The notes below the pieces were generated by a model. That model did not search any database. It saw only the letters and a program-made list of their open reading frames with translations, and had not been told where the DNA came from. A stretch of 64,000 nt of DNA, from positions 85,499 to 149,498 of the forward strand of contig JAUXPJ010000002.1 in assembly GCA_030683815.1 (NCBI GenBank). The letters are read 5' to 3'. Each line of letters begins with the position of its first letter. Position 1 is the stretch's first letter. The translations under genes were made by a program, and so were the position numbers. The DNA is from Flavobacteriaceae bacterium. GTDB lineage: Bacteria; Bacteroidota; Bacteroidia; Flavobacteriales; Flavobacteriaceae. This document shows, piece after piece, positions 8,926 through 17,195 of the stretch.

Positions 8926-9303
8926 TTATCTGGTTAATATATCATCTTCTGATGAAGCAATAGTGTTGTTAATAATCAATTTTTGCTCTAATTTTTTGAT
9001 TTTTTCCTGATGTTTAGCGATGAGTTTTTCGGTCTCAGCACGTTCCCATTCTTTTCCGAAAAATCTGTTAGTGATAAAAACATTGATTAACTGCAATAAC
9101 CATAAGAAAAACCAAATAGTTACTGCCCATTGATACCAATCGCCCAATTGGTCGCCAATTTTATAAAATTTGTTGACAACAATTAAGAATGCAGATCCAA
9201 CCAAAAAAAGGATAAAATGATAATACACTTTCTTTTTTTGCTGTATGCGTTTTCGCGTTCTTTCGTATAATTCCTGTTGTTTTTGCTGTTCGTGTGTGTT
9301 CAT
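8926..9303 (-). CDS. 2TM domain membrane protein
   Basis: A 125-residue protein with a charged N-terminus (RTRKRIQQKKKVYYH), two transmembrane helices (about residues 28-45 and 58-78) and a C-terminal coiled-coil tail (EKLIAKHQEKIKKLEQKL). This is the layout of the 2TM domain family frequent in Flavobacteria and also found fused to LytTR-type regulators; here it stands alone. It begins 10 bases after the thyA stop, so it is almost certainly cotranscribed with thyA and likely folA. No enzymatic motif is present and the role is unknown. The position inside a folate operon is probably conserved gene order rather than evidence of a folate function. Confidence 0.8.
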   Translation of the reverse strand: MNTHEQQKQQELYERTRKRIQQKKKVYYHFILFLVGSAFLIVVNKFYKIGDQLGDWYQWAVTIWFFLWLLQLINVFITNRFFGKEWERAETEKLIAKHQEKIKKLEQKLIINNTIASSEDDILTR

Positions 9304-9313
9304 ATTAGTGAAA

Positions 9314-10138
9314 TTATATAGAAACGCTTCCTTTGATATGCGGATGCGGATCGTAATTAATCAAGCTAAAATCATCAAAAGTAAAATCGAAAATGGAACT
9401 TATTTTTGGATTGATTTCCATTGCCGGTAATTTTTTCGGTTCACGCGATAATTGTAAATCGATTTGCTCTAAATGATTGTTGTAAATATGAACATCGCCA
9501 AAAGTGTGAACAAATTCGCCGAATTGCAGATTGGTTACCTGCGCAACCATCATCGTTAATAAAGCATAGGAAGCGATGTTAAAAGGAACACCTAAAAAAA
9601 CATCAGCGCTGCGTTGGTATAACTGACAAGATAATTTTCCATCGGCTACATAAAACTGAAAAAAGGCGTGACAAGGCGGTAAAGCTGCTTTTCCGTTGGC
9701 AACATTTTCAGCAAAGGAAACGGAAGTATCGGGTAAAACACTTGGATTCCAAGCAGAAATCAACATTCTTCTGCTATCCGGATTGGTCTTTAAAACTTGA
9801 ATAACTTCCGATAATTGGTCAATTCCTTTGCTATTCCAATTGCGCCATTGATGTCCGTAAACCGGACCTAAATCGCCATTTTCATCAGCCCAGGCATCCC
9901 AAATTTTAACACCATTCTCTTGTAAATATTGAATATTGGTATCGCCTTTTATAAACCACAATAGTTCATGAATAATCGATTTTAGATGCAGTTTTTTGGT
10001 GGTAACCATTGGGAAACCATCTTGTAAATCGAAACGCATCTGATAACCGAAAACACTTTTTGTTCCGGTTCCTGTGCGGTCAACTTTAGAAATGCCATTG
10101 TTCTTAATGTGCTGCAAAAGGTCTAAATATTGTTTCAT
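9314..10138 (-). CDS. thyA: Thymidylate synthase
   Basis: The 274-residue enzyme methylates dUMP to dTMP using methylene-tetrahydrofolate. The folate and nucleotide motifs are intact: [19 protein letters not shown] near the N-terminus, [10 protein letters not shown], the catalytic [12 protein letters not shown] with its nucleophilic Cys, the phosphate-binding [22 protein letters not shown], and HIYNNHLEQ. The length is slightly above the 264 residues of E. coli ThyA, consistent with the second form of the family. It is the first gene of a likely thyA, 2TM, folA operon. A run of AAACTTT-like repeats lies upstream at 10251-10276. The identification is unambiguous. Confidence 0.98.
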   Translation of the reverse strand: MKQYLDLLQHIKNNGISKVDRTGTGTKSVFGYQMRFDLQDGFPMVTTKKLHLKSIIHELLWFIKGDTNIQYLQENGVKIWDAWADENGDLGPVYGHQWRNWNSKGIDQLSEVIQVLKTNPDSRRMLISAWNPSVLPDTSVSFAENVANGKAALPPCHAFFQFYVADGKLSCQLYQRSADVFLGVPFNIASYALLTMMVAQVTNLQFGEFVHTFGDVHIYNNHLEQIDLQLSREPKKLPAMEINPKISSIFDFTFDDFSLINYDPHPHIKGSVSI

Positions 10139-10292
10139 TTATTTGACTTTTAGGTATAAAAGTTATCAAAAACTAAGGTAATCACAAAATCTCCCAGTTG
10201 AAGGTTTTTCGTTATTTTCAATCTAACTTTACGATGATTATATATAGAAAAAACTTTAAACTTTTAAACTTTAAACATTATAACAATTGAAA

Positions 10293-11735
10293 CTATCCGA
10301 TTAACATTCCGGCGATGGTGGCTGATAACAAAGAGGCTAATGAACCTCCTATTACCGCTTTCAAGCCAAATTCTGATAGAGTTTTGCGTTGTCCGGGAGC
10401 TAGTGAACCAATTCCTCCAATCTGAATTCCGATAGAAGCAAAATTGGCAAATCCGCATAACATATAAGTGGCCATAATAACCGATTTTTCGTAGGTTAAA
10501 TGCAATCCGGCAGCCACATCTTTCAGTTCTGCCAATTGAATGTATCCCACAAATTCACTGGCTACTAATTTGATTCCCAATAATTGACCCATCAACATCA
10601 TATCTTTTTGGGCAACGCCAATTAACCACATCAGCGGAGAAAAAATAGTTCCTAAAATGGCTTCCAAAGAAAAAGAGGTGTAAGGTGAATTGGCGGCAAT
10701 CCATTCATTTAAGTTGGTGATATTTCCAAACCAACCCAAAATACCGTTTGCCATAGCAATAAAGGCTATAAAAACCAGTAACATAGCAGCAACATTTACG
10801 GCTAATTTCAACCCTTCGGTGGTTCCGTTGGCAATAGCATCCAATATATTCGCTCCAATTTTATCGTGTGAAACTCTTACATCCATATCAATTTCATCAA
10901 CCTGCGGATATAAAATTTTGGAAACTACAATGGCTCCCGGAGCTGCCATAACAGATGCTGCCAATAAGTGTTTTGCAAACATTAAACGTAATACAGGATC
11001 GTCTCCACCTAAAAATCCAATATAGGCGGCCAATACACCGCCCGCAACAGTTGCCATACCGCCAATCATCACTAAAAGGATTTCTGAACGTGTCATTTTT
11101 TCCAAATAAGCCTTAATCATTAATGGAGCTTCGGTTTGACCTAAAAAGATATTTCCGGCAACAGATAAACTTTCAGCCCCGGATATTTGGAGCAATTTTG
11201 TAAGTATAATGGCTAATCCTTTTACGATTTTTTGGATAATTCCTAAATAAAACAGTACCGATGTTAAGGCCGAAAAGAAGATAATAGTGGGCAATACTTG
11301 AAAGGCAAATATAAAACCATAAGAATTGATATTCATCATTCCTCCTAATAAAAACTCACTGCCGGCGCGGGTATAATCTAAAATATTGACAAAAATCTGA
11401 CCTACAGCTTCAAATCCTTTTTGGATGAAACTTAAATCGATGCGACGCTCACTTTCAAAAAGGGTAAAGCTAAAACCAATTTTATCGCCTTTTAAAATTC
11501 CGATAGCTAAAAACAGCTGGGTTAAAACGCCGTAAATAACTGTTTTCCAATTGATTTTTTTGCGATTGGAGCTAAAAATATAGGCAATTAAAAGTAAAGT
11601 AAACATTCCAATTGCACCTCGAAAGATTGATTGAAATGAAATTCCTTCAGTGGGGATAATGGCATTGATGGTTTCTTGTGCGAAAAGTATTGTGTTACTG
11701 ATACTGAACAACAATAAAAGGAATATTTTCTTCAT
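10293..11735 (-). CDS. Concentrative nucleoside transporter (CNT/NupC family)
   Basis: The 480-residue polytopic membrane protein matches CNT transporters, which import nucleosides with Na+ or H+. Family landmarks are GAESLSVAGNIFLGQTEAP, the highly conserved core helix-hairpin motif, and GGMATVAGGVLAAYIGF just after it. Later come GLKLAVNVAAMLLVFIAFIAM and ATYMLCGFANFASIGIQIGG, the second substrate-site region. An N-terminal signal-like segment (residues 1-19) is followed by an extra helix that is usual in Bacteroidota members. The gene starts nine bases after the bifunctional-nuclease gene, so the two share an operon. Coupling ion and substrate preference cannot be read reliably. It would feed the salvage step of the deoxynucleoside kinase at 19691. 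Confidence 0.92.
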   Translation of the reverse strand: MKKIFLLLLFSISNTILFAQETINAIIPTEGISFQSIFRGAIGMFTLLLIAYIFSSNRKKINWKTVIYGVLTQLFLAIGILKGDKIGFSFTLFESERRIDLSFIQKGFEAVGQIFVNILDYTRAGSEFLLGGMMNINSYGFIFAFQVLPTIIFFSALTSVLFYLGIIQKIVKGLAIILTKLLQISGAESLSVAGNIFLGQTEAPLMIKAYLEKMTRSEILLVMIGGMATVAGGVLAAYIGFLGGDDPVLRLMFAKHLLAASVMAAPGAIVVSKILYPQVDEIDMDVRVSHDKIGANILDAIANGTTEGLKLAVNVAAMLLVFIAFIAMANGILGWFGNITNLNEWIAANSPYTSFSLEAILGTIFSPLMWLIGVAQKDMMLMGQLLGIKLVASEFVGYIQLAELKDVAAGLHLTYEKSVIMATYMLCGFANFASIGIQIGGIGSLAPGQRKTLSEFGLKAVIGGSLASLLSATIAGMLIG

Positions 11736-11744
11736 ATAAAGTGG

Positions 11745-12359
11745 TTATTTTTTATTTCGTTTTTCAATTTCATCTCTAATTTTGGCGGCCAATTCGTAAT
11801 CTTCATGTGCTACGGCTTCCCCCAATTTTTGATGGAGTTCTTCTAGTGTATATTCGTCAAAATCATTAAAATCATCTACATCAGTTAAGATATTTTCTAA
11901 AAAATCATCTACCTGATTGGCTGAAGTTAAAGGATTTTTTTGTTCCAATTTTAGATAAATTCCAGCTTTATCCAATATATTTTGATACGTAAAAATAGGA
12001 GCGTCAAAACGAATGGCTAATGCAATAGCATCGGAAGTTCTGGCATCAATAATTTCTTCTAAGCCGTTTCTTTCACACACCAAACTGGAATGGAAAACCC
12101 CATCAACTAATTTATGAATGATAATTTGTTTGATGTTGATTTGGAATCGTTCAGCAAAACTCTTGAATAAATCATGGGTTAAAGGGCGCGGTGGAGTAAT
12201 ATCTTTTTCCAAAGCAATGGCAATTGATTGTGCTTCAAACGCGCCGATAACAATTGGAAGCGTACGTTCTCCATCCATCTCATTGAGCACCAGAGCGTAA
12301 GCTCCGCTCTGAGTTTGGCTGTAAGAAATTCCCTTTATGGTAAGTCTGATGAGCGTCAT
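11745..12359 (-). CDS. Bifunctional nuclease (BFN/DUF151) protein with UVR motif
   Basis: Residues 1-140 form the DUF151/BFN domain (LVLNEMDGERTLPIVIGAFEAQSIA, then the segment DARTSDAIALAIRFDAPIF). Members have been reported to have nuclease activity. The C-terminus carries a UvrB/UvrC-type motif at about residues 168-204 (LEELHQKLGEAVAHEDYE, then AAKIRDEIEKR), probably a protein-interaction helix pair. This BFN-plus-UVR arrangement is standard in Bacteroidota. The gene precedes the nucleoside transporter by nine bases, which suggests a link between nucleic-acid breakdown and nucleoside uptake, but that is inference. A terminator for the upstream etf genes separates it from etfA. Confidence 0.9.
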   Translation of the reverse strand: MTLIRLTIKGISYSQTQSGAYALVLNEMDGERTLPIVIGAFEAQSIAIALEKDITPPRPLTHDLFKSFAERFQINIKQIIIHKLVDGVFHSSLVCERNGLEEIIDARTSDAIALAIRFDAPIFTYQNILDKAGIYLKLEQKNPLTSANQVDDFLENILTDVDDFNDFDEYTLEELHQKLGEAVAHEDYELAAKIRDEIEKRNKK

Positions 12360-12405
12360 TAATTGATAACAAGTTGGTTAAGTTGTAAGGTAACAAATGT
12401 AAAAA

Positions 12406-12451
12406 AAACTGCCTAATTAAAGAGTTATTCACTCAATTAATTAGACAGTTT
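12406..12451 (-). terminator. Terminator of etfBA
   Basis: On the minus strand the arms AAACTGTCTAATTAA and TTTAATTAGGCAGTTT form a long stem with one mismatch around a 15-base loop, followed by a run of T. It starts about 23 bases after the etfA stop and is a convincing intrinsic terminator. Confidence 0.8.
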
Positions 12452-12473
12452 GTAAATGTTGATTTTAAGTATC

Positions 12474-13436
12474 TTATGAATTTTGTGCTTTGAATTCTTT
12501 TAGTTTCTCGATGAACTTAGGGACTACTTCAAAAGCATCGCCTACAACACCATAATCAGCCGCTTTAAAAAATGGTGCTTCAGGGTCAGTATTAATCACA
12601 ACTTTAACTTTAGAAGAGTTAACTCCGGCTAAATGTTGAATAGCACCGGAAATACCAATTGCGATGTATAAGTTAGAAGTTACCGGTTTCCCAGTTTGAC
12701 CAACGTGCTCACTATGAGGTCTCCATCCCAAGTCAGAAACAGGTTTTGAACATGCGGTTGCTGCTCCTAAAACCGCAGCCAATTCTTCAATCATTCCCCA
12801 GTTTTCCGGACCTTTTAATCCTCTACCACCAGAAACAACAATATCGGCATCAGCAATGGTAACTTTTCCGGCTGACTTATCTACAGATATTGAAGAAACG
12901 CCACTATTTATTAATGTAGGGGCAAAAACTTCTTCAGTTCCGGCAATTGTCTGCTCTTTTAGTCCAAAAGAGTTTTTTGCCAATCCAATTACTTTTACTG
13001 CTGTTTTGATTTCAGAATTGTTAAATGCTTTATTAGAAAAAGATTTTCTTTTTACAACAAATGGCGAAGTTGAGCTTGGTAAAGCTACTACATTGGTAGC
13101 TAAACCGGCATTTAAATTAACAGCAACAAGCGGCGCTAAATAGATTCCGTTACTGCTGGAATCAATAATTACTACTTGCGCATTTTCTTTCGTTGCTGCT
13201 TGTTTAATAACATCAGCATAAATTTTAGCATTGAAAGTTGCTAAAGCAGTATTGGTAACTTTTAACACTTTTTCGGCACCGTATGCATATAATAAAGTAA
13301 TATCATCAGCATTAACTGTTAAAACTACTAAGTTTGTTCCCAATTGTTCCGCTACTTTTTTCCCGTAAGAAGTAACTTCAAAAGCGGTTTTCTTAAATTT
13401 TCCTTCCGTTGATTCGGCAAAAACTAATACAGCCAT
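12474..13436 (-). CDS. etfA: Electron transfer flavoprotein alpha subunit
   Basis: The 320-residue alpha subunit binds FAD and pairs with EtfB to carry electrons from acyl-CoA dehydrogenases to ETF:quinone oxidoreductase. The C-terminal FAD domain is intact: GGRGLKGPENWGMIEELAAV, LGWRPHSEHVGQTGKPV, and YIAIGISGAIQHLAG followed by INTDPEAPFFKAADYGVVGD. The N-terminal domain (AVLVFAESTEGKFKKTAFEV) has the usual Rossmann-like fold. It follows etfB by 34 bases on the same strand and ends at a strong terminator (12406-12451). The identification is certain; the dehydrogenases it serves are not in this window. Confidence 0.97.
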   Translation of the reverse strand: MAVLVFAESTEGKFKKTAFEVTSYGKKVAEQLGTNLVVLTVNADDITLLYAYGAEKVLKVTNTALATFNAKIYADVIKQAATKENAQVVIIDSSSNGIYLAPLVAVNLNAGLATNVVALPSSTSPFVVKRKSFSNKAFNNSEIKTAVKVIGLAKNSFGLKEQTIAGTEEVFAPTLINSGVSSISVDKSAGKVTIADADIVVSGGRGLKGPENWGMIEELAAVLGAATACSKPVSDLGWRPHSEHVGQTGKPVTSNLYIAIGISGAIQHLAGVNSSKVKVVINTDPEAPFFKAADYGVVGDAFEVVPKFIEKLKEFKAQNS

Positions 13437-13470
13437 ATTTTTTCAGATTTATTTTTAAATAAAATTGTTA

Positions 13471-14217
13471 TTAAATTACTTTGGCTTCGGTGTGTAACAA
13501 ATGAACCAATTCAGCTAAATTATTAACATCGACCAATTTAACAGCTCCTTTAGGTGCAGGTTTTTCAAAATTGATGGCAGAAGTTGTATTGTCAAAAGCA
13601 ACCGGCTCAACTATTGAAAGTGGTTTAGAACGTGCAGTCATAATTCCGCGCATATTTGGAATGCGTAAATCTTTTTCTTCAACGATGCCTTTTTGACCGG
13701 CAATTACTAACGGAAGTGCAGTAGCTAAGATTTCTTTTCCTCCATCAATTTCACGCGTTGCAGTTACATTGTTTCCCGTAACGTCAAATCCGATACAAGC
13801 ATTTACAAAGTTAAAATCTAATAAAGCAGCTAACATCCCCGGAACCATTCCTCCGTTATAATCGATGGATTCTCTTCCGGCAATCACCAAATCAAATCCT
13901 CCATTTTTAACAACTTCAGCCAATTGTTTTGCTACAAAAAATCCGTCGATAGGCTCTGCATTTACACGGATAGCGTCATCTGCACCAATAGCTAAAGCTT
14001 TGCGTAAAGTTGGCTCGGTAGTTGCGTTTCCAACATTAACAACAGTTACGGTTGCTCCTTGATTCTCTTTTAACCACATAGCGCGGGTTAAAGAATACTC
14101 ATCATGCGGATTGATAACATATTGAACACCGTTGGTGTCAAACTTCGTGTCATTATCAATAAAGTTAATTTTCGAAGTGGTATCAGGCACATGACTTATA
14201 CATACTAATACTTTCAT
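13471..14217 (-). CDS. etfB: Electron transfer flavoprotein beta subunit
   Basis: The 248-residue beta subunit contributes the AMP-binding half of the ETF heterodimer. Characteristic segments are MKVLVCISHVPDTTSKINF at the start, GVQYVINPHDEYSLTRAMWL, the nucleotide-loop region DLVIAGRESIDYNGGMVPG and the ETF-beta signature region REIDGGKEILATALPLVIAG. It is the first gene of the etfBA operon. The upstream intergenic region (14218-14604) holds an 18-bp perfect palindrome about 74-91 bases before this start, a candidate operator for a fatty-acid-responsive regulator. The assignment is certain; the regulatory link is a proposal. Confidence 0.97.
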   Translation of the reverse strand: MKVLVCISHVPDTTSKINFIDNDTKFDTNGVQYVINPHDEYSLTRAMWLKENQGATVTVVNVGNATTEPTLRKALAIGADDAIRVNAEPIDGFFVAKQLAEVVKNGGFDLVIAGRESIDYNGGMVPGMLAALLDFNFVNACIGFDVTGNNVTATREIDGGKEILATALPLVIAGQKGIVEEKDLRIPNMRGIMTARSKPLSIVEPVAFDNTTSAINFEKPAPKGAVKLVDVNNLAELVHLLHTEAKVI

Positions 14218-14290
14218 CTGATATATAATTATTTAAGTGTTTTTAATGAATTAAATTGTGGTTACGAAGATAGGAAAATATTTATAAATA

Positions 14291-14308
14291 TATTATGCAT
14301 GCATAATA
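14291..14308. promoter_or_regulatory. 18-bp perfect palindrome, candidate operator upstream of etfB
   Basis: The sequence TATTATGCATGCATAATA is identical on both strands. It lies 74-91 bases upstream of etfB, just beyond a near-match -7 element (TATCTTCG) on the minus strand. Symmetry and position fit a dimeric repressor or activator site, but no regulator is encoded next to it. Confidence 0.45.
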
Positions 14309-14399
14309 AAAATTTGTAATTTTAATGAAGAATAGTTATTTTTTAGTGTCATTTGTTTCACATTCTTCAGATATCAACTTAAACGATTCATTTATAAAG

Positions 14400-14469
14400 A
14401 ATAGTTATGACTTTTTATTGCAGAAAACGGGTATTTCATTTCAATTTTGTATGGATTTCCATAACTATT
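14400..14469 (+). other. Long-range inverted repeat in the DUF5686 leader
   Basis: AATAGTTATG (14400-14409) is perfectly complementary to CATAACTATT (14460-14469), giving a 10-bp stem over a 50-base loop, 136 bases before the preferred start. A further direct copy of AATAGTTAT sits at 14331-14339. It could be an RNA stem or a regulator-binding repeat. Confidence 0.35.
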
Positions 14470-14604
14470 AAATCGGTTATAAATTGTAACATTTGTGGCA
14501 CATCAATTGATTGCTTTTGGAATTACTTTGCACCATGAATCATCATTTTAAACATGAGATTTGGTGCTTACTTTGATGACAAGCATTTATATTTAAACAC
14601 ATTT

Positions 14605-17079
14605 ATGAAAAAGCAAATTGCGTTTACTCTTGCCTTATTTTTTACAATTTTATCATGGTCTCAAATTAAAATTGGAGGCGCTATTGTTGATGCTAATAAC
14701 AACCCAATTCCGTATGCCAATGTTATTTTTGTGGGTTCGTCAGTTGGAACCATTACCAATGAAAATGGTCAATTTTATATTGAATGCAATAAAAATATCA
14801 ACGATGTTGAATTCTCTTTTTTGGGATTTGAAAGTCAACGCATCAAAGTAAAAAACAGAGATTTAAATCTTAAAATTGTCCTTCAAGAGAAAAGCAATCT
14901 CCTTCATGAAGTGGTTTTGTACGGAGGAAAAACAAAGAAAAAAGGAAATCCGGCAATTGATATTTTAGAAAAAGTATGGGCTAAAAAGCGCCAAAATGGG
15001 ATTTATTTATTCAATCAATATCAATATGATAAATATGAAAAAATAGAATTTGACCTTAACAATATAGACAGTACTTTGATAAAAAGTAAATTATTTAAAG
15101 GATTAGAAGTCGTTTTTAATCATATAGACACTTCTGCAGTTACCGGAAAAACTTATCTGCCTATTTTTATCAATGAATCCTTGTATAAAACCTTTGGCTC
15201 TAATCAACATCAAAAAAAGAAAGATGACTTAATTGCCAATAAAACCTCTGGTTTTAACGGTAATCAACAACTCATTACATTCGTAAAAGATTTATATGCC
15301 GATTATAATATCTATGATAATTATATCAAATTGTTTGATAAAAGTTTTATAAGTCCGGTTGCTAAAACAGGTTTGAATGCCTATAATTATGTGCTGCGCG
15401 ATAGCAGTTTTATAGATCATAAATGGTGTTACAACATTGTTTATTATCCGCGAAGACCGGGCGAATTGACTTTTAAAGGTGATTTTTGGGTAAGCGACAT
15501 TACTTTTGCTGTAAAGCAAATCAATATGCAAGTGTCTAAAAGTGCTAATCTTAACTGGGTAAAAGACTTGTATATTGAGCAAGTTTATGAAGTGTTAAAT
15601 GATTCTGTTTTTTTGTTGCAAAGAGATTTTTTGATGTCTGATTTCAGCTATACTAAAAAGGATAAAACCAAGGGAATTTACGGAAAACGCACCACCAATT
15701 TTAAGAATTATCATTTTAATGAGGTAAAAGATAAATCATTTTATGAGCAGGAAATTGATATTTACGATGTCAATATTTACAATAAAAAGAAGGAGTTTTG
15801 GGCAGAAAACCGCTTTGAAAAACTCAATAAAGATGAAGAAGGCATTTATCAAATGCTCGATACCTTACATACCATTCCGAAGTTCAGAAGAATGGCAGAT
15901 GTAGTTACTGTTTTAGCATCGGGTTATATTGAATTTGGTAATTTTGATTACGGACCTTTATATTCTACCTTCGGATTTAATGATGTAGAAGGGTATCGTT
16001 TTCGAGCTGGCGGAAGAACTTATTTTGGACAAAATGATTTATGGCGCATTCAAGGATATGTGGCTTATGGTGAAAAAGATAACAAATTTAAATATGGAGC
16101 GTCTGGAAAATGGATGTTTGACAAACAAAACCGATTGATTTTGATGCTTGGAAATAGGCGAGATGTAGAACAAATCGGAGTTTCTCTAACTACTACTAAC
16201 GATATTTTAGGCAGAAGCTTTGCTTCATCGGCTTTTTTTGCAAGTGGTGATAACAGCAAATTAACCAATGTAAATTTAACTAGTATTGGTTTGCAATATG
16301 AACCTTCCAAAAATGTTGAAATGAAAGTGGGTGCTTCTTACAGAACACTCGTTTCAGCTTCTCCAACTTTTAATCTTAATTATTTTGATGAAAATAATGT
16401 AATCCAATCAGAATTAGCTCAAACAGAATTTGACTTCACTTTTAGATACACACCCGGCAGAAAAACAATTGGTAATGGCGTAGAGCGCAGTGAAGTAAAT
16501 GACAACTATCCAACTATTTATATAAATACAGCGGTTGGTGTAAAAAATTCGTTAAGCAGCGATTTTGAATATCAAAAGTTTCAAATTTTTTATAAACAAC
16601 CATGGCAAATAGGAGGATTTGGTAGATTTAAATCAATCATCGAAATTGGAAAAACATTTGGTACTGTTCCGCTCGGATTGTTAGATGTAGTTCCGGGGAA
16701 TCAATCTTATTTTAGTATTGACAATGCTTTTGCCACCATGAATTATTATGAATTTGTTACCGATACTTACGTATCATTGCAATTAGAACACAATTTTAAC
16801 GGTCGTATTTTTTCAAGAATCCCTTATTTGCGAAAACTAAATCTAAGAGAGATTGTTGGCGTTAAAGGAGTTTGGGGAGAAATATCTCATAATAATATTG
16901 CGATAAATGCATCTAATATTATTTATAAAGCACCCGAAGATATTTATTGGGAATACAATGCCGGAATCGGAAATATTTTTAAGGTATTTCGACTTGATTT
17001 TTCATGGAGAGGCAGTTACTTAGATTTACCTAATGCTCATAAATTCGTGGTCAGGGGTACATTCGGATTCCACTTCTAA
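14605..17079 (+). CDS. DUF5686 outer-membrane protein with carboxypeptidase-like regulatory domain
   Basis: Of two in-frame starts (14554, 14605) the second gives a standard signal peptide (MKKQIAFTLALFFTILSWSQ), so the protein has 824 residues. A carboxypeptidase-regulatory-like beta domain follows at about residues 22-105 (GGAIVDANNNPIPYANVIF and then GTITNENGQFYI). The remainder is the DUF5686 region, predicted to form an outer-membrane barrel: alternating strands, for example RLILMLGNRRDVEQIGVSL, and a C-terminal aromatic end (GTFGFHF). There is no TonB box or plug, so it is not a classical receptor. Function is unknown; the family is widespread in Bacteroidota envelopes. Confidence 0.85.
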   Translation: MKKQIAFTLALFFTILSWSQIKIGGAIVDANNNPIPYANVIFVGSSVGTITNENGQFYIECNKNINDVEFSFLGFESQRIKVKNRDLNLKIVLQEKSNLLHEVVLYGGKTKKKGNPAIDILEKVWAKKRQNGIYLFNQYQYDKYEKIEFDLNNIDSTLIKSKLFKGLEVVFNHIDTSAVTGKTYLPIFINESLYKTFGSNQHQKKKDDLIANKTSGFNGNQQLITFVKDLYADYNIYDNYIKLFDKSFISPVAKTGLNAYNYVLRDSSFIDHKWCYNIVYYPRRPGELTFKGDFWVSDITFAVKQINMQVSKSANLNWVKDLYIEQVYEVLNDSVFLLQRDFLMSDFSYTKKDKTKGIYGKRTTNFKNYHFNEVKDKSFYEQEIDIYDVNIYNKKKEFWAENRFEKLNKDEEGIYQMLDTLHTIPKFRRMADVVTVLASGYIEFGNFDYGPLYSTFGFNDVEGYRFRAGGRTYFGQNDLWRIQGYVAYGEKDNKFKYGASGKWMFDKQNRLILMLGNRRDVEQIGVSLTTTNDILGRSFASSAFFASGDNSKLTNVNLTSIGLQYEPSKNVEMKVGASYRTLVSASPTFNLNYFDENNVIQSELAQTEFDFTFRYTPGRKTIGNGVERSEVNDNYPTIYINTAVGVKNSLSSDFEYQKFQIFYKQPWQIGGFGRFKSIIEIGKTFGTVPLGLLDVVPGNQSYFSIDNAFATMNYYEFVTDTYVSLQLEHNFNGRIFSRIPYLRKLNLREIVGVKGVWGEISHNNIAINASNIIYKAPEDIYWEYNAGIGNIFKVFRLDFSWRGSYLDLPNAHKFVVRGTFGFHF

Positions 17080-17139
17080 AATGATTATCTACTGAATTAA
17101 GTTCAGTAATTTAAACTTTTTTTTATCAACAAGTTTGTT

Positions 17140-17147
17140 TAGTTTTG
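17140..17147 (+). promoter_or_regulatory. Putative -7 promoter element of hppA
   Basis: TAGTTTTG matches TAnnTTTG exactly and lies 49 bases before the hppA start. A clear -33 TTTG is not present at the usual spacing. Confidence 0.5.
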
Positions 17148-17195
17148 CAGATTGTCTAAAAAATTTATAATAAATACTATAAATCGAAGAACTAA

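Larger units (their letters stand above)
14218..14604. other. Divergent intergenic region between etfB and the DUF5686 gene
   Basis: This 387-bp stretch holds no plausible gene. It contains two perfect palindromes (14278-14291, AT only, and 14291-14308), three copies of AATAGTTAT (14331-14339, 14400-14408, and inverted at 14461-14469), and the 5' leader of the DUF5686 gene. Confidence 0.7.
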
